Under the pieces are notes generated by a model. The model made no database searches and was not told the origin of the DNA. It was given only the letters and a program-made list of their open reading frames with translations. Positions 43,001 to 58,000 of a stretch of 64,000 nucleotides of DNA are shown in pieces (the first letter of the stretch is position 1; the number at the start of each line of letters is the position of its first letter). Source of the stretch: Nipponacmea schrenckii (lineage: Eukaryota > Mollusca > Gastropoda > Lottiidae); contig JAUJPP010000005.1 in assembly GCA_030562195.1 (NCBI GenBank), forward strand, positions 37,869,106 to 37,933,105, read 5' to 3'. The position numbers were made by a program, and so were the translations under genes.

Positions 43001-46000
43001 GATAAATGTTAAATTCTCAAATATTTTAAGCTAAAATTTTACGCTTGTAGAAATAAGCCTCACATACACCAGGGAATGGCAAAGATCATTGCTAAGTAAA
43101 ATATGCACTAAGCTATATATGAAATATTTGGAGTCAAAGAGATGAGATATAAAATGTTCATGCTACTGATTTTGAAGAAAAGAAATTGAGAATTGAGCAA
43201 TTTTTTTCATAAAGAATATAATAGATGAATATCTACTGCAACATTTAGCAGTTTGCTAAGTATCAATGACTGCTGATAAAGCAGTACCTTTTTCTTGAAA
43301 CATTATTATTCAAAGATACAACTGACTTTATATTTATTCTTGTTTAAACTTTTCAATTTTATAAGTAAATATCTAGTTGTAGGTAATACTAATAATAAAC
43401 TCTTTATTTTACATGGGTCCTGTCTAACATTCAGATCATGGTCAATGTTGTTAATGCACATTTAGACATAAAATCATTCCATATGATATTGCTCCATGTA
43501 TAGTAGGTGCATAATCAAAATTGACCTACTAAATATAAGCCCAGCTAGACATTTCTCAGCTACTTAGCTACACATCATTTTCAGATGAAATTAACTATTA
43601 ACTTACCCCAGCTGATTTGGAAGGTTTATTATTTGATTTGCTGCCATTGTTTGAGCGATTTTGTTTCGAGCTGAACACATCTAGATCTTTCTCTGAAATG
43701 ACAGAAATTGATAAAATTAAACAAAAGTTTTATGGGTACCTTTTCTTTAATTTTATAGACTTCTTAGTAGCTGTGTTTGCCTGAAATGTGAAGCAATCAT
43801 TGTATGACAAATACAGACTTCTTTCTCCAAATAATTACACAAAATCAATGGTAGTTTAATTTGCACCATTACTTGTTTCATAGTAAATAGGCAGAATTTC
43901 TGTATTCCAACACCTTTTAGATCAATTCAAAACCACTCTCTTTAGAAACGCTACGAGTTAATTCGACTGAAAAATTTTCTGCCATACTATTACAAGTTAT
44001 TAATTGAATTCAGGTGACAATACAGATGGAAAGATAGATATGAATGAAAAATATTGAGATTAGACTATAATATTTAGTACAGATTGATATCTACAATATA
44101 TATACAATATATGTATATTACACTTTATAACAAAAACTGATTGCTGTTTATTTACATTAATAGGTTGTGAGTTTAACCCTATTTCGGAAGGTGGTTAACT
44201 CATTGTTTTTCTTCATGTTGGTTACTATTTACCAAATGGCTAATAAGTGCTTATAGTTTGGAGGGCTTGTACATGGACTATATGTATTGAAGTAATCTGT
44301 ACAACAAGAGTTATAGGTGGGGCATAGTGTCCTTCTTTACTAATACTTGAACACTATTTACTATTTACTGAAAATCTTATTGTTACCAACAGTGGATTAA
44401 AGAAAGGACAATAATGAGGGTTGGGTCATTAATTGTCATGATATAGTGGACAATAATGACCATTGTTCTTTCTAGGTAAGTCAACATGGCCGAAACAAGT
44501 CTGTTACAAGTACTACCAAAAGTCACTCTGACAAATGTCAACTAGTGGGAGTAAACACAATTACAAATTTGTTTTGGTTCTATTTTGGTCACAGTGCAGT
44601 GGAACCATATATACTCATACAGCAGACTCACACAAAATAAATATAAAAAATAACTGGCACCTTAAAAGGTAATATAATGAAATAGTTTTAAGTTCTGCTA
44701 CTGAAATGAAATGTCATGTGGTAACAAAACTTAATATGTCTCTGTTTTGCTTTTGAGTGAATGAAATTTAATGATCGCCATTACATTTTATTCCAGAGCA
44801 GACAGGAAAAGGAATATGTTACTGGTCTGTACCTTAAATAAAATGAAATGAATGGATTTTTATATCCTACTCTACTCCTACGTCCTGGGCTAATGAAATC
44901 TGTACTATACAGTCTGTACCTTAAAGATAATGCATATAAAGTATGAAGTATCATGCACTTTATTACTCAAATTATCTTTTTTGTTAATTATTATGCACCT
45001 TAATATTCTGCTGCACCTTATGAAAAAAATATAAAAAGCCTTGATACACTTGGCAAGGGTTCTTCACCACAATTCATTATATTCAATATGGTAAACAGAG
45101 AACTGTCAAAATAAACAACAAGATATTCCAAACAGCCAAATCCAATATAACCACAGATACCTTAAATTACTCATATCATTGAGAAATGTCGTCAAAATGT
45201 TGAGAATAAACAGTCAACAAGCAGGGATGTTGACCATGTACGGATCTGAGACGATGAAAATATTGGTGTTAACAAATACAATATTACACAAAAATGTGAA
45301 CCAACCCAATAAATCCACATCCGAATAACTCAAATATAATATTGAGATGTTTCTTGGCCAAACCTTGAACATGGCTTGATGAGAAGATTGTTAAAAGTAC
45401 ATGTCAGAGATCATGGATCATTGTAATATTGAGTCCCTAGAAGACTTAAAAAAATTTTTTTGCTTCTTAGTTGAAGAGCAAAACTGTATAAATTAGACAT
45501 TTACCTTTCAACAAGATCTTAGTAATTCTGAAATTACTATGAAGTATGGATCAACATGCTTAGATATGGAGGATAAAAATATACATCAATGTCCTAGTGT
45601 ACATATACAGTAATTTCCATGTGTACATATACAGTAATTTCCATGTGTACATATACAGTAATTTCCATGTGTACATATACAGTAATTTCCATATATATAT
45701 ATATATATATATGTCCATATTTTCATTTGTACATTAACTGCAATTTCATGTGTACATATACTGCAATTTTTATTTGTACATATACATCAATTTCCACATG
45801 TACATATACACCAATTTCCATGTGTATCGGAGAAACCACATTGATTTTATGACAGTTCTTATCATTCAACTGTGGTAAGGAATAACCTCAGAAGTTTAAA
45901 CATTATTCAGAACTCTGATTCAATAGGAATGACAACATTGAAATTGATGATTGAAGGAAAGTCATGAATCGAAACTGTGATGTTTCTAAATATTGACTCT

Positions 46001-49000
46001 CTCTTTTCAACTTCTGACCCAATTAAAACATCAAAATCTAATATACAGCTTTATAGGGGAATCATTTGAACCACTTGATTAAAGTCAACAGAAAAACATG
46101 CTGATTTCTCACTCTCATTTTCTCACGTTTAATTTCTATTTCAACATCAATTTTAACATTTCATGTAGTTGGATAGATTACAACAACCTCAAAGTATCCA
46201 TCACAAAACTGTGTTCCATCCAAAAACCTTGTATGTATTTATTACAGTAGATTTTATTTTGTATCACATGATATTTTCATAGAATACAGACTTTAGGTTG
46301 TAGATATTTCTTTCAAGTTTGTGGTTGATACTTATACAAAGGCAATACCGAATAAAATCACTCAACCTCTTCCTTTGAGAAATTTTATGTCTCTTGTTTG
46401 AGGATTCCTTTCTAATTTAAACTCTCTTAAATTCATCAAATTGTTTTGTAGCAAATATCTATTCCCAAAGGTATATGTCATGTGATTTAAGTATTAAAAA
46501 GAACGGGGAATTTCTTTTGCAAATTTATTCTGAGTCTTATAATCCTACATAAGCCTTTGAATTTCTGTATATAAGTGAATTTTAAACTTTCTGTACAGTT
46601 ATTTTACATTGCAACAAAGTAAATCTTTTTTGACAATATTCTTATAAAACTCTGAGCTATATTTGAGTTCTATTATTTGAACATTGATTCTATTTTTAAT
46701 GTTATACATACTCTTAAATTTGTTAAATTTCTTGCCCAGTATTTTTATGTACTAACGTTTTCATTCTACATAACTAACATTACAAAACCCCAATCTTTCT
46801 TCATATTTTTTTATAATTCAGGACTATATTTGATTCACAAATGGAATTTCCCAGTAGAAATGACAATCGGCAAATAAAGTTTTCGTTTTAATCCATGTCA
46901 ATCGATTTCACTTGAAAATAGATTGAAAACACAGCAAACTTTAACCCATGAAGAAATGCTGCCATTTTATTTGAAGATAGAAAGTAAATTGTGTTGAAGT
47001 AAAGATTAGCTACATTCAAATTTCATTGAATTCTTTCCATCAAAATTTGCCCTTGAAATTGAAGTCTTTAAGATTTTATTGATTTGCTTCAATACTGTAA
47101 CAAACATCATACCTCAAGATTATCCTCATTGAATTTAAGAAATTGAGGAATTAATTTAAAGGCATGATGTTCCAGTATGTATTCACAATCAAAGCACTGT
47201 TGCTATCATAATTCTTAAAATTCTTATACATCTATTCTTATAAATTCTTATTCATCTATTCTTATTAATTCTTATATATCTATTCTTATAAATTCTTATC
47301 TGTCTATTCTATAAAGTCTTATTCACCTATTCTTATAAATTCTTATTCACCTATTCTTATAAATTCTTATTCATCTATCCCTATAAACCTTTATACATCT
47401 ATTCTTATAAGTTCTTATAATCTATTCTTATAAATTCTTATGCATCTACTCTTTAAATTCTTATACATCTATTCTTATAAATTCTTATTATCTATTCTTA
47501 TAAATTCTTATTCATCTGTTCTTATAAATTCTTATTCATCTATTTTCTTTATAAATTCTTATTCATCTATTCTTATAAATTCTTATTCATCTATTCTTAT
47601 AAATTCTTATTCATCTATTCTTATAAATTCTTATTCATCTATTCTTATAAATTCTTTTTCATCTATTCTTATAAATTCTTATTCATCTGTTCTTATAAAG
47701 TCTTATTCACCCATTCTTGTAAATTCTTTTTCGACTATTCTTATAAATTCTTATTCATCTTTTCTTCAAGGTTTTACATGCCAGTCAGCTGTCATGTAGA
47801 CAAAACAAAATTTAGAAACAAAATGTGTCAGCCCATAACATGATAAAATTCAATTTAGAATCTCTTAAGATAAGTAAAATATTACATCCGGTTTTTCAGA
47901 TCATGATTGGGCCAAGCCATTGCAGTTTGTAAAAGTTAAGACAGGAAAAAGACTGAAACCTAATAGTTTTATGTTTCAACAGTCTAGAGGTATCAAAATG
48001 TTCACAGTCTGTAGAATTTCAGGTCATCTGAACTGTATCACTAACAACAAGAAATTGGGTTGAAAAATCTATTGATCTTTAGAATTTTGCAAAAAATTTG
48101 TTTGTCTGTCTAATAAAATATTAGTCCAGTGGTACCAGGATTTGTCAAGTCTCCAAAAACTTTTACACATGTCCTCAAGTTACTGTTTACTGTATAGACA
48201 ATGTTCAATGTGCACATATTTGTTATCTCTAAGACTAAATATTTTTCAGTGGTAATCATGTATTGACAGCAAAACTTCCTATATAAGAAAACAATACATT
48301 GAATCTTATACCCTTAAAAAAAAAGGCCCGTTACTTTTGTTAACACTGAAAGATCTACAACAAAAGACAAATTTTTATTATATCCTGCTAGCCCATATTG
48401 CAGCCTGACATTTATTGCTGTTAATTGAACATGACTGGTAATTACAGTCAGAAAAACATAAACACCAACCTAATTCAAATAATCTTGGTGGATAATCAAA
48501 AGATTTGCTACGATGTGTTTTTTTCTTGAATGAGCTGACTTTTATAATCAGGTCCTCTGTATTTCTACTAAACATTTTAAAATTAATTTCATTAGAAATC
48601 TGTCCCTGTTGCACATTACGACACTTAAGGAGCTAAATTCACAACATCAAAATTCTAATCCCATAAAAAAATGTTTTACATTAGTCACTAAGTTATTTAT
48701 TTATTCAGTTATTAATTCTGAAATGTATCCTCAAGTTTGTCACTGTATATAATTTTTCATAAAGTTAAACGCTTTCAATCTGAAACTGTAGGGTGCAAAT
48801 TCAGGAGTCACAAATCATAAAGTCAGGGGATTCATAGCAACATTAATCATCCTCACTTCGTTGATACATATATTCATTCAAATATATAGTTTCATGCAAT
48901 AGGCAATTCTCTTACACATATTAATATTCCCATTAAAACACAATGTTAGAAGTATTAAGGTGTCACAGGTATTAAAGATAAGATGACAAGATTCATGAAC

Positions 49001-52000
49001 ACTATAATAAGATCCAATACTAGTAAAAATATCTGTCTTATAAATTCTTTGTTGACAAAGATACACCTATTTATCTATCATAAAGAGTTGAAACACATAG
49101 CAAAATTGAAACCACAGAAAGTGTAACACTAACACAAGGGTAACTGACACTTTCCAAAAGTAAATTATTTTTCTCATCAGAATGTCTGTTCTAATTAGGT
49201 TTGTGAGAGAACGCCCACTCACGGTCAAAAACCACCTTGCAACATTTTTACCAACTGAATAATTGTGTAAATATGAATAACTATTTATATATACAGATAT
49301 TCAGGTGGTTTAAAAAAAATGTCCACCCGTACAATGTACAATACCCAGTGAAAACAGGGCGGGCTATAACCTCATTATTGATAAGATATGCAAATATTGA
49401 ATGGTGTTAAAGGCAATTCAAAATGAGAAAGAATTTTTATTTGAATCTAGCTAGCCATTTGAAATTACAAATTACAAATTCAGATGAATGAATTTTCTTT
49501 AATGACTTGTCAATGAAGTAAATTACCAAATTCTAAGACTTTACAAAGATGAAGATGAACATGAGAAGGTTTGTTAGAGTAAATGGATTAACACTGATAG
49601 CAAGAATACAAGTATATATTAATAAACTGTTTATAAGACATAGAAATAGGCGTAGGTATGGAAGCACTAGATATATGGATATACCATTAACTCAATGTTG
49701 AGCATGAGCATGTGAAACATTGAGTAAATGTTAGAAATAGTATATCTATGTATCTTGTGCTTCTTTATATAGAAATAAGATACCTAAACTTTATTCTAAT
49801 AAGTTATGTGATCTCATGACAATCTCACAGAGTGACATCCGGTATTTCAGATCTTTCTATATGCTTATATATGTATAAAATTAAGCTTGAAACATGCATT
49901 ACCAGAAAGACAGTTATCACTTAATAATATAAGAATCATATGTGTTTTTTGAAAGCCACCCAGGATATCTTTATGTATCTACTATTTATTTGAATAGAAA
50001 GTCAACAGTAGCTACTAGTTATCATGACAAGTTTTTCTTTATCTTTCTTTAAAGCAACACAACAAAACAATTCATACTATTTGTTACTGCTATCTAGGAA
50101 GACAGGGCTAACATATTCAGGTAATGTTTGGGATGTGACCCAAGGATCAACAATTGTTTAACATCAAACTAATCTATAGATAATAATCTGATGGATCACA
50201 GAATAACTTTTATTTCAATCAAACTAAATTCAGACATCAACATCAATTAACAGACATGAATAAAAAAGCTTTAAATTAAATCAGAGAAGACAAAAGCACC
50301 CCTATATACATTATACATAACATCATAGCTAATTTTGAAGATGGAAAGTCTCATTTATTTGATGATAACTCATATACTTGCTGTTGTAGGCATATTAAAA
50401 TTGACTTTTATAAAAAAGTTAATATATAATGTTATGCAATTTAAATATAAGTCAAGCCAAGTCAACAGCAACCTTGAATATTTGAATAGCCTTTCAAGAT
50501 ATAAGTTAAACTAAGTGCTATATATTATAAAGGTTTTATATTGATATTGATATTCATTTCACACTTAAAGTTAATATATGACTTGATAACACAATATTTA
50601 TTATACCTATATAAATATATTGGGGTCAAACACCTGAAGGAAATGGCAGGCCTACTATTTATGGGGAATAACTCTCTATGGGGTGGGATTTACCTTTCAC
50701 TAAAAGGCCTACTCACTATGACTGGGGAATTACATCAGAGATACAAAAACTTGTTAAATCACATCAGATATTTTCAATTTCACTTTTTGTTCTTAACATG
50801 TTTCTAGCTCAATGTGAAGTCTATCTACCCTCAAGTTAAATGACAACAAGAGGTAAACAATGAACATGCCCCTTTAAACAGCACATATGAATTTGTTTTC
50901 TTGGACACATTCAGAGATGGCTCTGGTGAAAAGATCCATAGCAAAGTCATTTTGAGCAATAAAATAGTTGATGGGTTGCAATGAAATGATATTCAGATAG
51001 ACATTGGTCAAAGAACATCAACTACGTTTCAATCAAGAATTTGATTGTGTGGTGTTGATTGATTTGATCTGTATTGTATTACAGGATATAATATTTAAGT
51101 CCATTAAATGATAGTAGGATTTGATAACAAGAGTCATGAGACAGATATCATATGCTTTCTATATTATTCCTAGAATTTCGTAATCAATATAATCCAGATT
51201 GACCGTCTTATTTCTGAAATAAACTACCCCCTAAAAACCCTTTGCATCATTATTTAAACCCTTCTCCTTATCAATGAATAATAATAATAATAGCAACAAT
51301 ATTATATTGTACAGCAGTTAAATCATCATGGGTTTCTCAAGGTGCAAGAACGTTTTCTCAGTAAGTTAGCACATGATAATGGCCAAAGCCAAACAACCTA
51401 AGATTAAAATACATATTGGAGATTAGTGTAACCAAGATATCAACCAGAATTCAGAAGATATAAGGAAAAATTGTCATCAAATATTATGCTTTTTCTAGCA
51501 ACAATAATTTAGAACCTTCTTTTACAGCCACCAAATCACAACCATCAAAGTCACTTGTTAGAAAGTTTTATCTCAAATAAAATATCATATTTCTATTTAT
51601 CTTATCAGAGAAAAAATTATCTGACTAGAAGAAAACCTTTATCAAAATTAAATGTTTCAAATCTGAACATGCATTTCATTTCTTGCTTATCTGATAACTG
51701 AATGTTAATAACAGTTACCACACTCTGTATTCTACAGAAAAAAAATTGATGAAGGAAGTCTTGGATAAAGGTGAAGAAATTGCTATTTGCCAGTTATAAC
51801 TGATAATCTATCCTTTAGTGTTAGCTCTTTAGGACACTTCTTGTAACTAATGTGTCTTTAGGCAAAATTTAGTCTCTTTCCATGGATTTAGTTCTCCTTA
51901 TCTTATATGTATCAAATCAATACGTCAAAATAATATTGTACTAATATGAATAATATTCTGCATGTTTTCTTCAATTAAAATTTCTTTTTAAATTTGATTC

Positions 52001-55000
52001 TTAATTAAATATATAAAGATCAATATGCACTAAGATATAAAATTGTGCTGATGGATAATTAATACATCCTGCTCCAGTATACTTTAATAGATAAGTATTA
52101 TATTTCTCACAGGGAAATTAACAAAATATTTAAACCAAAAACAGCAAATAAAAAGATTGAACTATCTTACCTGTATCTGGTTTAACATAGAAAAATGTTA
52201 TCATAGAAGTCTGATAACTGGCACAAATATTGAACATCATTTTCTTTAGGTTGTGATATTGTACATTCATTACAGTAATAATAACATCATTTCTAGCTCA
52301 ACCTTTAAAATCCTTTCGAACACGAAACACGAAATGAAGGATTTAAGGATGAAATTGTAGCTAAGTTGTCACTTGCTGTATCAATTTGTTATTACAGAAT
52401 TTATATCAGTTTTCACTGAAATTAATATGCTAGTCTTTATCATTAGCATTATAAAAACCTAATATTAAGCTATTTCAATCAGTTATATATTAACTGAATA
52501 TTCCCTTTTGACTGTTTATTTCTTTTTCCAGGTCATAAATAGTCCAAATTATTTCTTCATTAAATAAGTTTTAATATCGTTATCTAATTTCCTGTTTACT
52601 TCCAAATATCAATTTCATTAGGAATGCTTAAAATTCACACGAACATTCCAAATTATCTTCAAAATTGAAAATCGTGTTCACCTTTGGTCCAAGAGAACTT
52701 CACATACACATGTTAAACCTTGACAATCCAATTTACAATTGAACAATAGGTCTGTAGTCAGATTGGGTAGCGAGATTTTTAACTTCCGCAAACAACGTTA
52801 ACAATGAGAAAATAACTCTCAGCTTTACGAAACATCGTTTCAAAAAAATACGTCAAAAGTTTTAAATTTTAAATCAACAGTTTTTAATCCCTTCTTAAAC
52901 TTCTGATTTTGTCGTAAACTTTTACAAATACATTTTTTATGATAATCTTTAGAAGAAAGTTAATCTTTAATCTTATTAAATGTTTCAGATTATCTAGTAC
53001 AATAGAAGCCACAAAATTTAAAATTCTCGGAATTATCAAGAGTGTTTGTAAATCCGATTACTTTTAACAAATTTTCAAACACAAAAAATGCACAATCCAA
53101 ATATGTTGCAATTTCTTTCAAAACTAAACACTGTCTTTAAAAGATGCTTCTTTCCAGATCTTTTTTTTGAAGAAAAGTTAATAACATATCTAAAGCAGCC
53201 ACTGTTCGTGTCATTAAACAATTCTTTTGTAATCTTATTGGTTATTTCAGATGAAACAAAATGTTTCAAAATTGCATTATTTGATTTAAATTCAAATAAT
53301 GTTTAACAACATTGACCATGAATTGGTTTTTCTGTCTGTGTTATTGACCCTACTCCAATTGAAAATGCATCCAAGTCAAACAGATCAAGCACTTTGTTTT
53401 TATTTCAAAAAATTTCCTTTAACTGTCATCATCTTGGCAATACGAGACAAATCATCAGCGTTCAGATTGATACACTAGTTTTTAACCAACCATTGTTTCT
53501 AAATTCAAACACTTACTAACAATGACACAACGCGCTGACACGATAACTTAATCAAATGTTTACAAGTTTACCAATAAACATCGTTTACTTCCTTCATTCT
53601 CCAAAATCACCTCATTGTAAATATTCCCGCTAAAAATCGTTTTTGCAGTCGCGATTCTATCTTCTTAAAATGATCACGTTTCAAATCAATCATAGGTTCA
53701 TTGTCACAACAAATCCACAATGCATTTTGATTTGCTTTTGTAATCAATATCTTCATGGAAAGTTAAAAACAAAACAATGCTAAAAAAAAATGGTCTGTTT
53801 TCTAGAAAAATCCTTAAAATGGCCATTAAACTAAAGAAATTTTGAAACATATATTTTTCACAATAGTTTTTTTAAGATTTGGTACACAGTAAAACTCAAC
53901 TTCTATTTTCAAAATATTGGTTCAGTCAATTGTGGTTAAATGTCCTTAAATAAGTAAAATGAATCCATAGTTTAAATATACAGCAATGTGTCCCGCAGGC
54001 AGCAAATCAAAATATGAAGTGGTGAAACAAAGACACAAGTGAAAACAAAAAGGAAAACAATATTTGTTTCTTTGTAAATATGTGGACTGTTTGCATCACT
54101 TGAACACATCCTAACATAAGCCTGGATATTTCTTTTCTAGTTATAATTAATGACAATATTATTGGCTAGTGTGTATTACAATAACCAATCAGGTGTAAGT
54201 ATCAATATTCTGAATATTGTGAAATATAGAGAGTCAACAAGGAATGATTGGGAATTTAGTATCTTCACATTGAGTTGATGACAAAACATCAGATTCTTGA
54301 TGAAAAGCGAAGAAAATCTGGTCAATATTGACGGAAAATACCAAGTGATTGTTCTTTAAGACTAACGATTATTTTGTGTGTTTGTGGATAAGTCGTGAAG
54401 ATCAAACCAATTGAAGGAGATCAAGAATTTGATGTTGACAGTTTGTTTGGTCACTGGGTGTTTATATTTACCCCGTGTTACATCAAAATCTCAGTTTCGT
54501 TACCAGATTTGTCTGTATTCTATCAAGCTACAACTTGTGAAAATTTGGCAAATGATGAAAAGAAATTCTGTGTGAAATTGAATCGGGCCAAGTTATGCCA
54601 GGTACCCTACTTCAGATCAATCTTTCACTGTAGTCTAATGGTTATCACTCTTCTATCTCCCCTAACAGTAAAACTCTGCTTTCTCAGAAATTCTGACTGA
54701 AAATTGTCTCCTCTAGGATCATATTTCAAACAAATAATTTTTCATTGGTTGGTATTTAAAGACAAGCTAAAAATCCCAGAAGTACGTATGAGTTGATATT
54801 TCAATTCATTCAAAAGAAATTGGCAAAACTTGTGATCAGTAGATCTTATTTTGCAGGAATTTCTTCCAAGTACTAAAGGTATAACTTTGATCTCATTCAA
54901 AATTTTGCTAGACTGAAGATAATTTTTGGATGAAAACCAACTGCATGCTTTTATCTTTCTAACCCTCACTAGTTCAAAGAACTTTGACCAATTTGAGGTT

Positions 55001-58000
55001 TCTCCAAGAAAAACACCTAATTTAAACATTGTAAGGTGTGATATATTTGAAGGTTTTGTGTGAAACCTGGCCAAGGTTGTGTTATTACGAGGTTTAAATA
55101 GCTGAACTCATTAGATTGTGGAGATAAAACTATGCTAACAACTAACAGATATTATAATCATTTTCAAAGATTTTTATGTTTTACAACATAAATCTGAATA
55201 CTCTAACGAGATTTAAGTGAATACTGAAAGGATTTTAGAGGGTTAAAGAAAGTATACATGTAGATCATACATGGCTGTTCAGATGTTAATATATAAAGCT
55301 CCACCATCTAGCTAGTTATTAGAGCTCAGTTTGGACATTCTTCTTCACCATTCCACGAGTAAGCATGATTTGATCATATGAAGATTTGGATAATCACTAG
55401 CTAACCAGGTTTCTATGTTACTCTTTGGGTTTTTTAACAAAGATTTAAAGTGACTTCATATAAGATTGAATAAAAAACACACAATGTCAAAAAAACATCT
55501 AATCTGTTACTCTAGCGTTTCGAGGACTAAATGTCCCCTTCCTCAGAGAGAATTTAACAATGATACAGTGATAATGTTACCACATATACTTTATATTAGT
55601 TATAGTGGTGTTTATGAATGGTGGTTTCCAGATTTCAGAACTTGTATAAATTGAGTATCAGATTTGTTATTGCCATATAATACCACCAATAGCTTATCAT
55701 GATTCACTGTTATAATACTGGCCTTCCTTTTATTCTCTTTAAACAGACAATGGGGTAAAAAAAAATTGTTAAACTCAGATTCAATCAAACACGCAAGTAT
55801 GTTAAATATTTTACTGAAACATGGTTTAGGTGTGAATCTTGGCGTCAAAATAAAAATATAAAACATGTTATTCTCTGAGTAAATATTCACTTCAAATATT
55901 ATTTGATGAAAACTTGTAGAATTTCAAACATCTTAATAAAAACTTGTCAACATTTTTGTGGATGATTTTTATTTCATCTTCAAAATGTGAGATTGAACAT
56001 GTTTATATAAGACCTTAAAGAAAATTTATGCGAATTATCTCTTGTAATCTTTATAATCTATGCTACTAATCAACAGTGATATTTCTCAATAATTTTTATC
56101 AGCTTAATGTCCCGATTTAGTTTTGACTTAACATTCAGAAGATGATGTAAAAGTTAAGTAAATAAGTTAATTGGTAATTTATATTCTATAATATTTCAAA
56201 TATTATTAATAGTTTATTCCAAAAATAAAATGTACTGAAAAGAGATCTATTTGGCTAAGCTAATTTAGAAATTAAACTTCTAGAGATCTATTTGGCTAAG
56301 CTAATTTAGAAATTAAAATTCTGTTTTAGGTTTGTGAGATTTTCCTGTATGAAATTCAACACGACAAAATAAAAATAAAAAATGCACAAACCTTTCCATG
56401 ATCTGGATCTGTTTTTTATTTTAAGACTCATCTTTTGCTTTGGTTCACTTTTACACATTTTAAGAATAAAACATCCAGAAAATACAGCTAAAGCCTTACT
56501 TGATAATTGAGGCTCATTGTTTATTCAATATTAGTTAGCATTCCTTGACTTTAACATCAGACCTTTTATGCATTTGGCAACTGTTATAACTGGAAATAGT
56601 TATTCCAGACCATTATTATGCTTATTAGAACAAAATTAGAATCACAACTTGTTAGTAAACAGCCGAACTTGACCATGTGAAATGTGACCAACTACCTAGC
56701 ATCCAACTAAGGCTAATTATCTATGATTTTTTACAATTTCTTGTCCACTATTTTGTTTGAGAATTTTAAGATAATGGTAAATCAAAATGATTTAACACAA
56801 ATATTGACTTCAAATTGCACCACAACATCAAAATTGTCCAAATCACCAAAAATGCTCCCAAGTCCTTGTCCACAATGATTAAAGACTGAGATATTTTTAT
56901 TCTATAATCCACAGTAAAGACATACTAATATTATCTAGAATTATTACCAAGTCTGATCAGATTCCAGTAATCCATATTTATACAAATCTTATTACATTTC
57001 TACACAAAATAAAGTAACATTTTTAGAACCAATTAAATATATGTTAAAAATCATTCATAATATTTTTATCACTGAATCCACTTAAAGTTAAAATATCCAC
57101 TCATCCTACGTAGGACCAAATTATTTTTTTCAAACCTCCAGCAAAGTGGGTTTTTTTTTCAAAACTCACAGAAAAGGGAATATAATACAAACACTAAATA
57201 ATGATCCTACTTAATTAAAAACTAATAAAATATATTGGTATTAGATCCACAGAAATATACAAATAATTTCCCATTTTTGTTTAAATTCCAAAATGGTGGA
57301 TAAATAAAATGTGATATTTGTGAAGAATAAAAAGGTAGAATGATCTATAGAGAGACATTAAAACATAGTGAATACAAGATTAAAGATAGGTAATATACAA
57401 CAGATCAATCTTATTGACAGGTATCATAGGGTCACCAGGTAAACACCTGGACACTATACCAGTTATATCAAGAATGGAAGGGGTGGGCCAGTAGGTTAAC
57501 TGTAGTGGTAATATTACAATACCTTATTGACAGGTATCATAGGGGTGGGGGGATGTTATTGATAAATGTAAATATATGTTAACAGGGTAATATTGGTAAG
57601 GTAATGCTGGAATGGTAAATGAGAAAAACATACTGGAAATAAGTTATAGAAACCAGTTTTTCCAACAAGCAGTCTAACAGCTATATAAATTGATGTAATA
57701 AGTTTTAGAAAGGCTTCTATTATGAGGGAAAGACTAAGGTACTGGACTGTTACTTATCTTACCATTGCCAATAAAATGAAGCTTCTATTATCTCACATTT
57801 CAGTCATCATCAACCAAATTCTGCTTATTTCAGCATTTACCCAGGACAAAATACCAAACATACCATGTAATTAAATGTAATGTAGATACTCATATCAACA
57901 ATGGAATAATCTTGTACAGAAAGATCAATGGCTCTAACTTTAATAGACTGTCATACATATATAAACCTGGGGAGTCAGTAAGTCGGAACATAAGATATAA

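Larger units (their letters stand above)
43693..48469 (-). other. Intron of the PLEKHG5-like gene
   Basis: It contains the two 24-bp minisatellites. Otherwise AT-rich with no gene recognised. Confidence 0.75.

Noticed and set aside
54395..54700. 101-codon plus-strand open frame (opening KIKPIEGDQEFDVDSLFGHW)
   Set aside because: Starts only at GTG, no domain recognised, no convincing splice context; its length is possible by chance in 64 kb.
54742..55074. 110-codon minus-strand open frame
   Set aside because: No recognisable family, no splice borders matching the PLEKHG5-like gene, and composition like translated intron.
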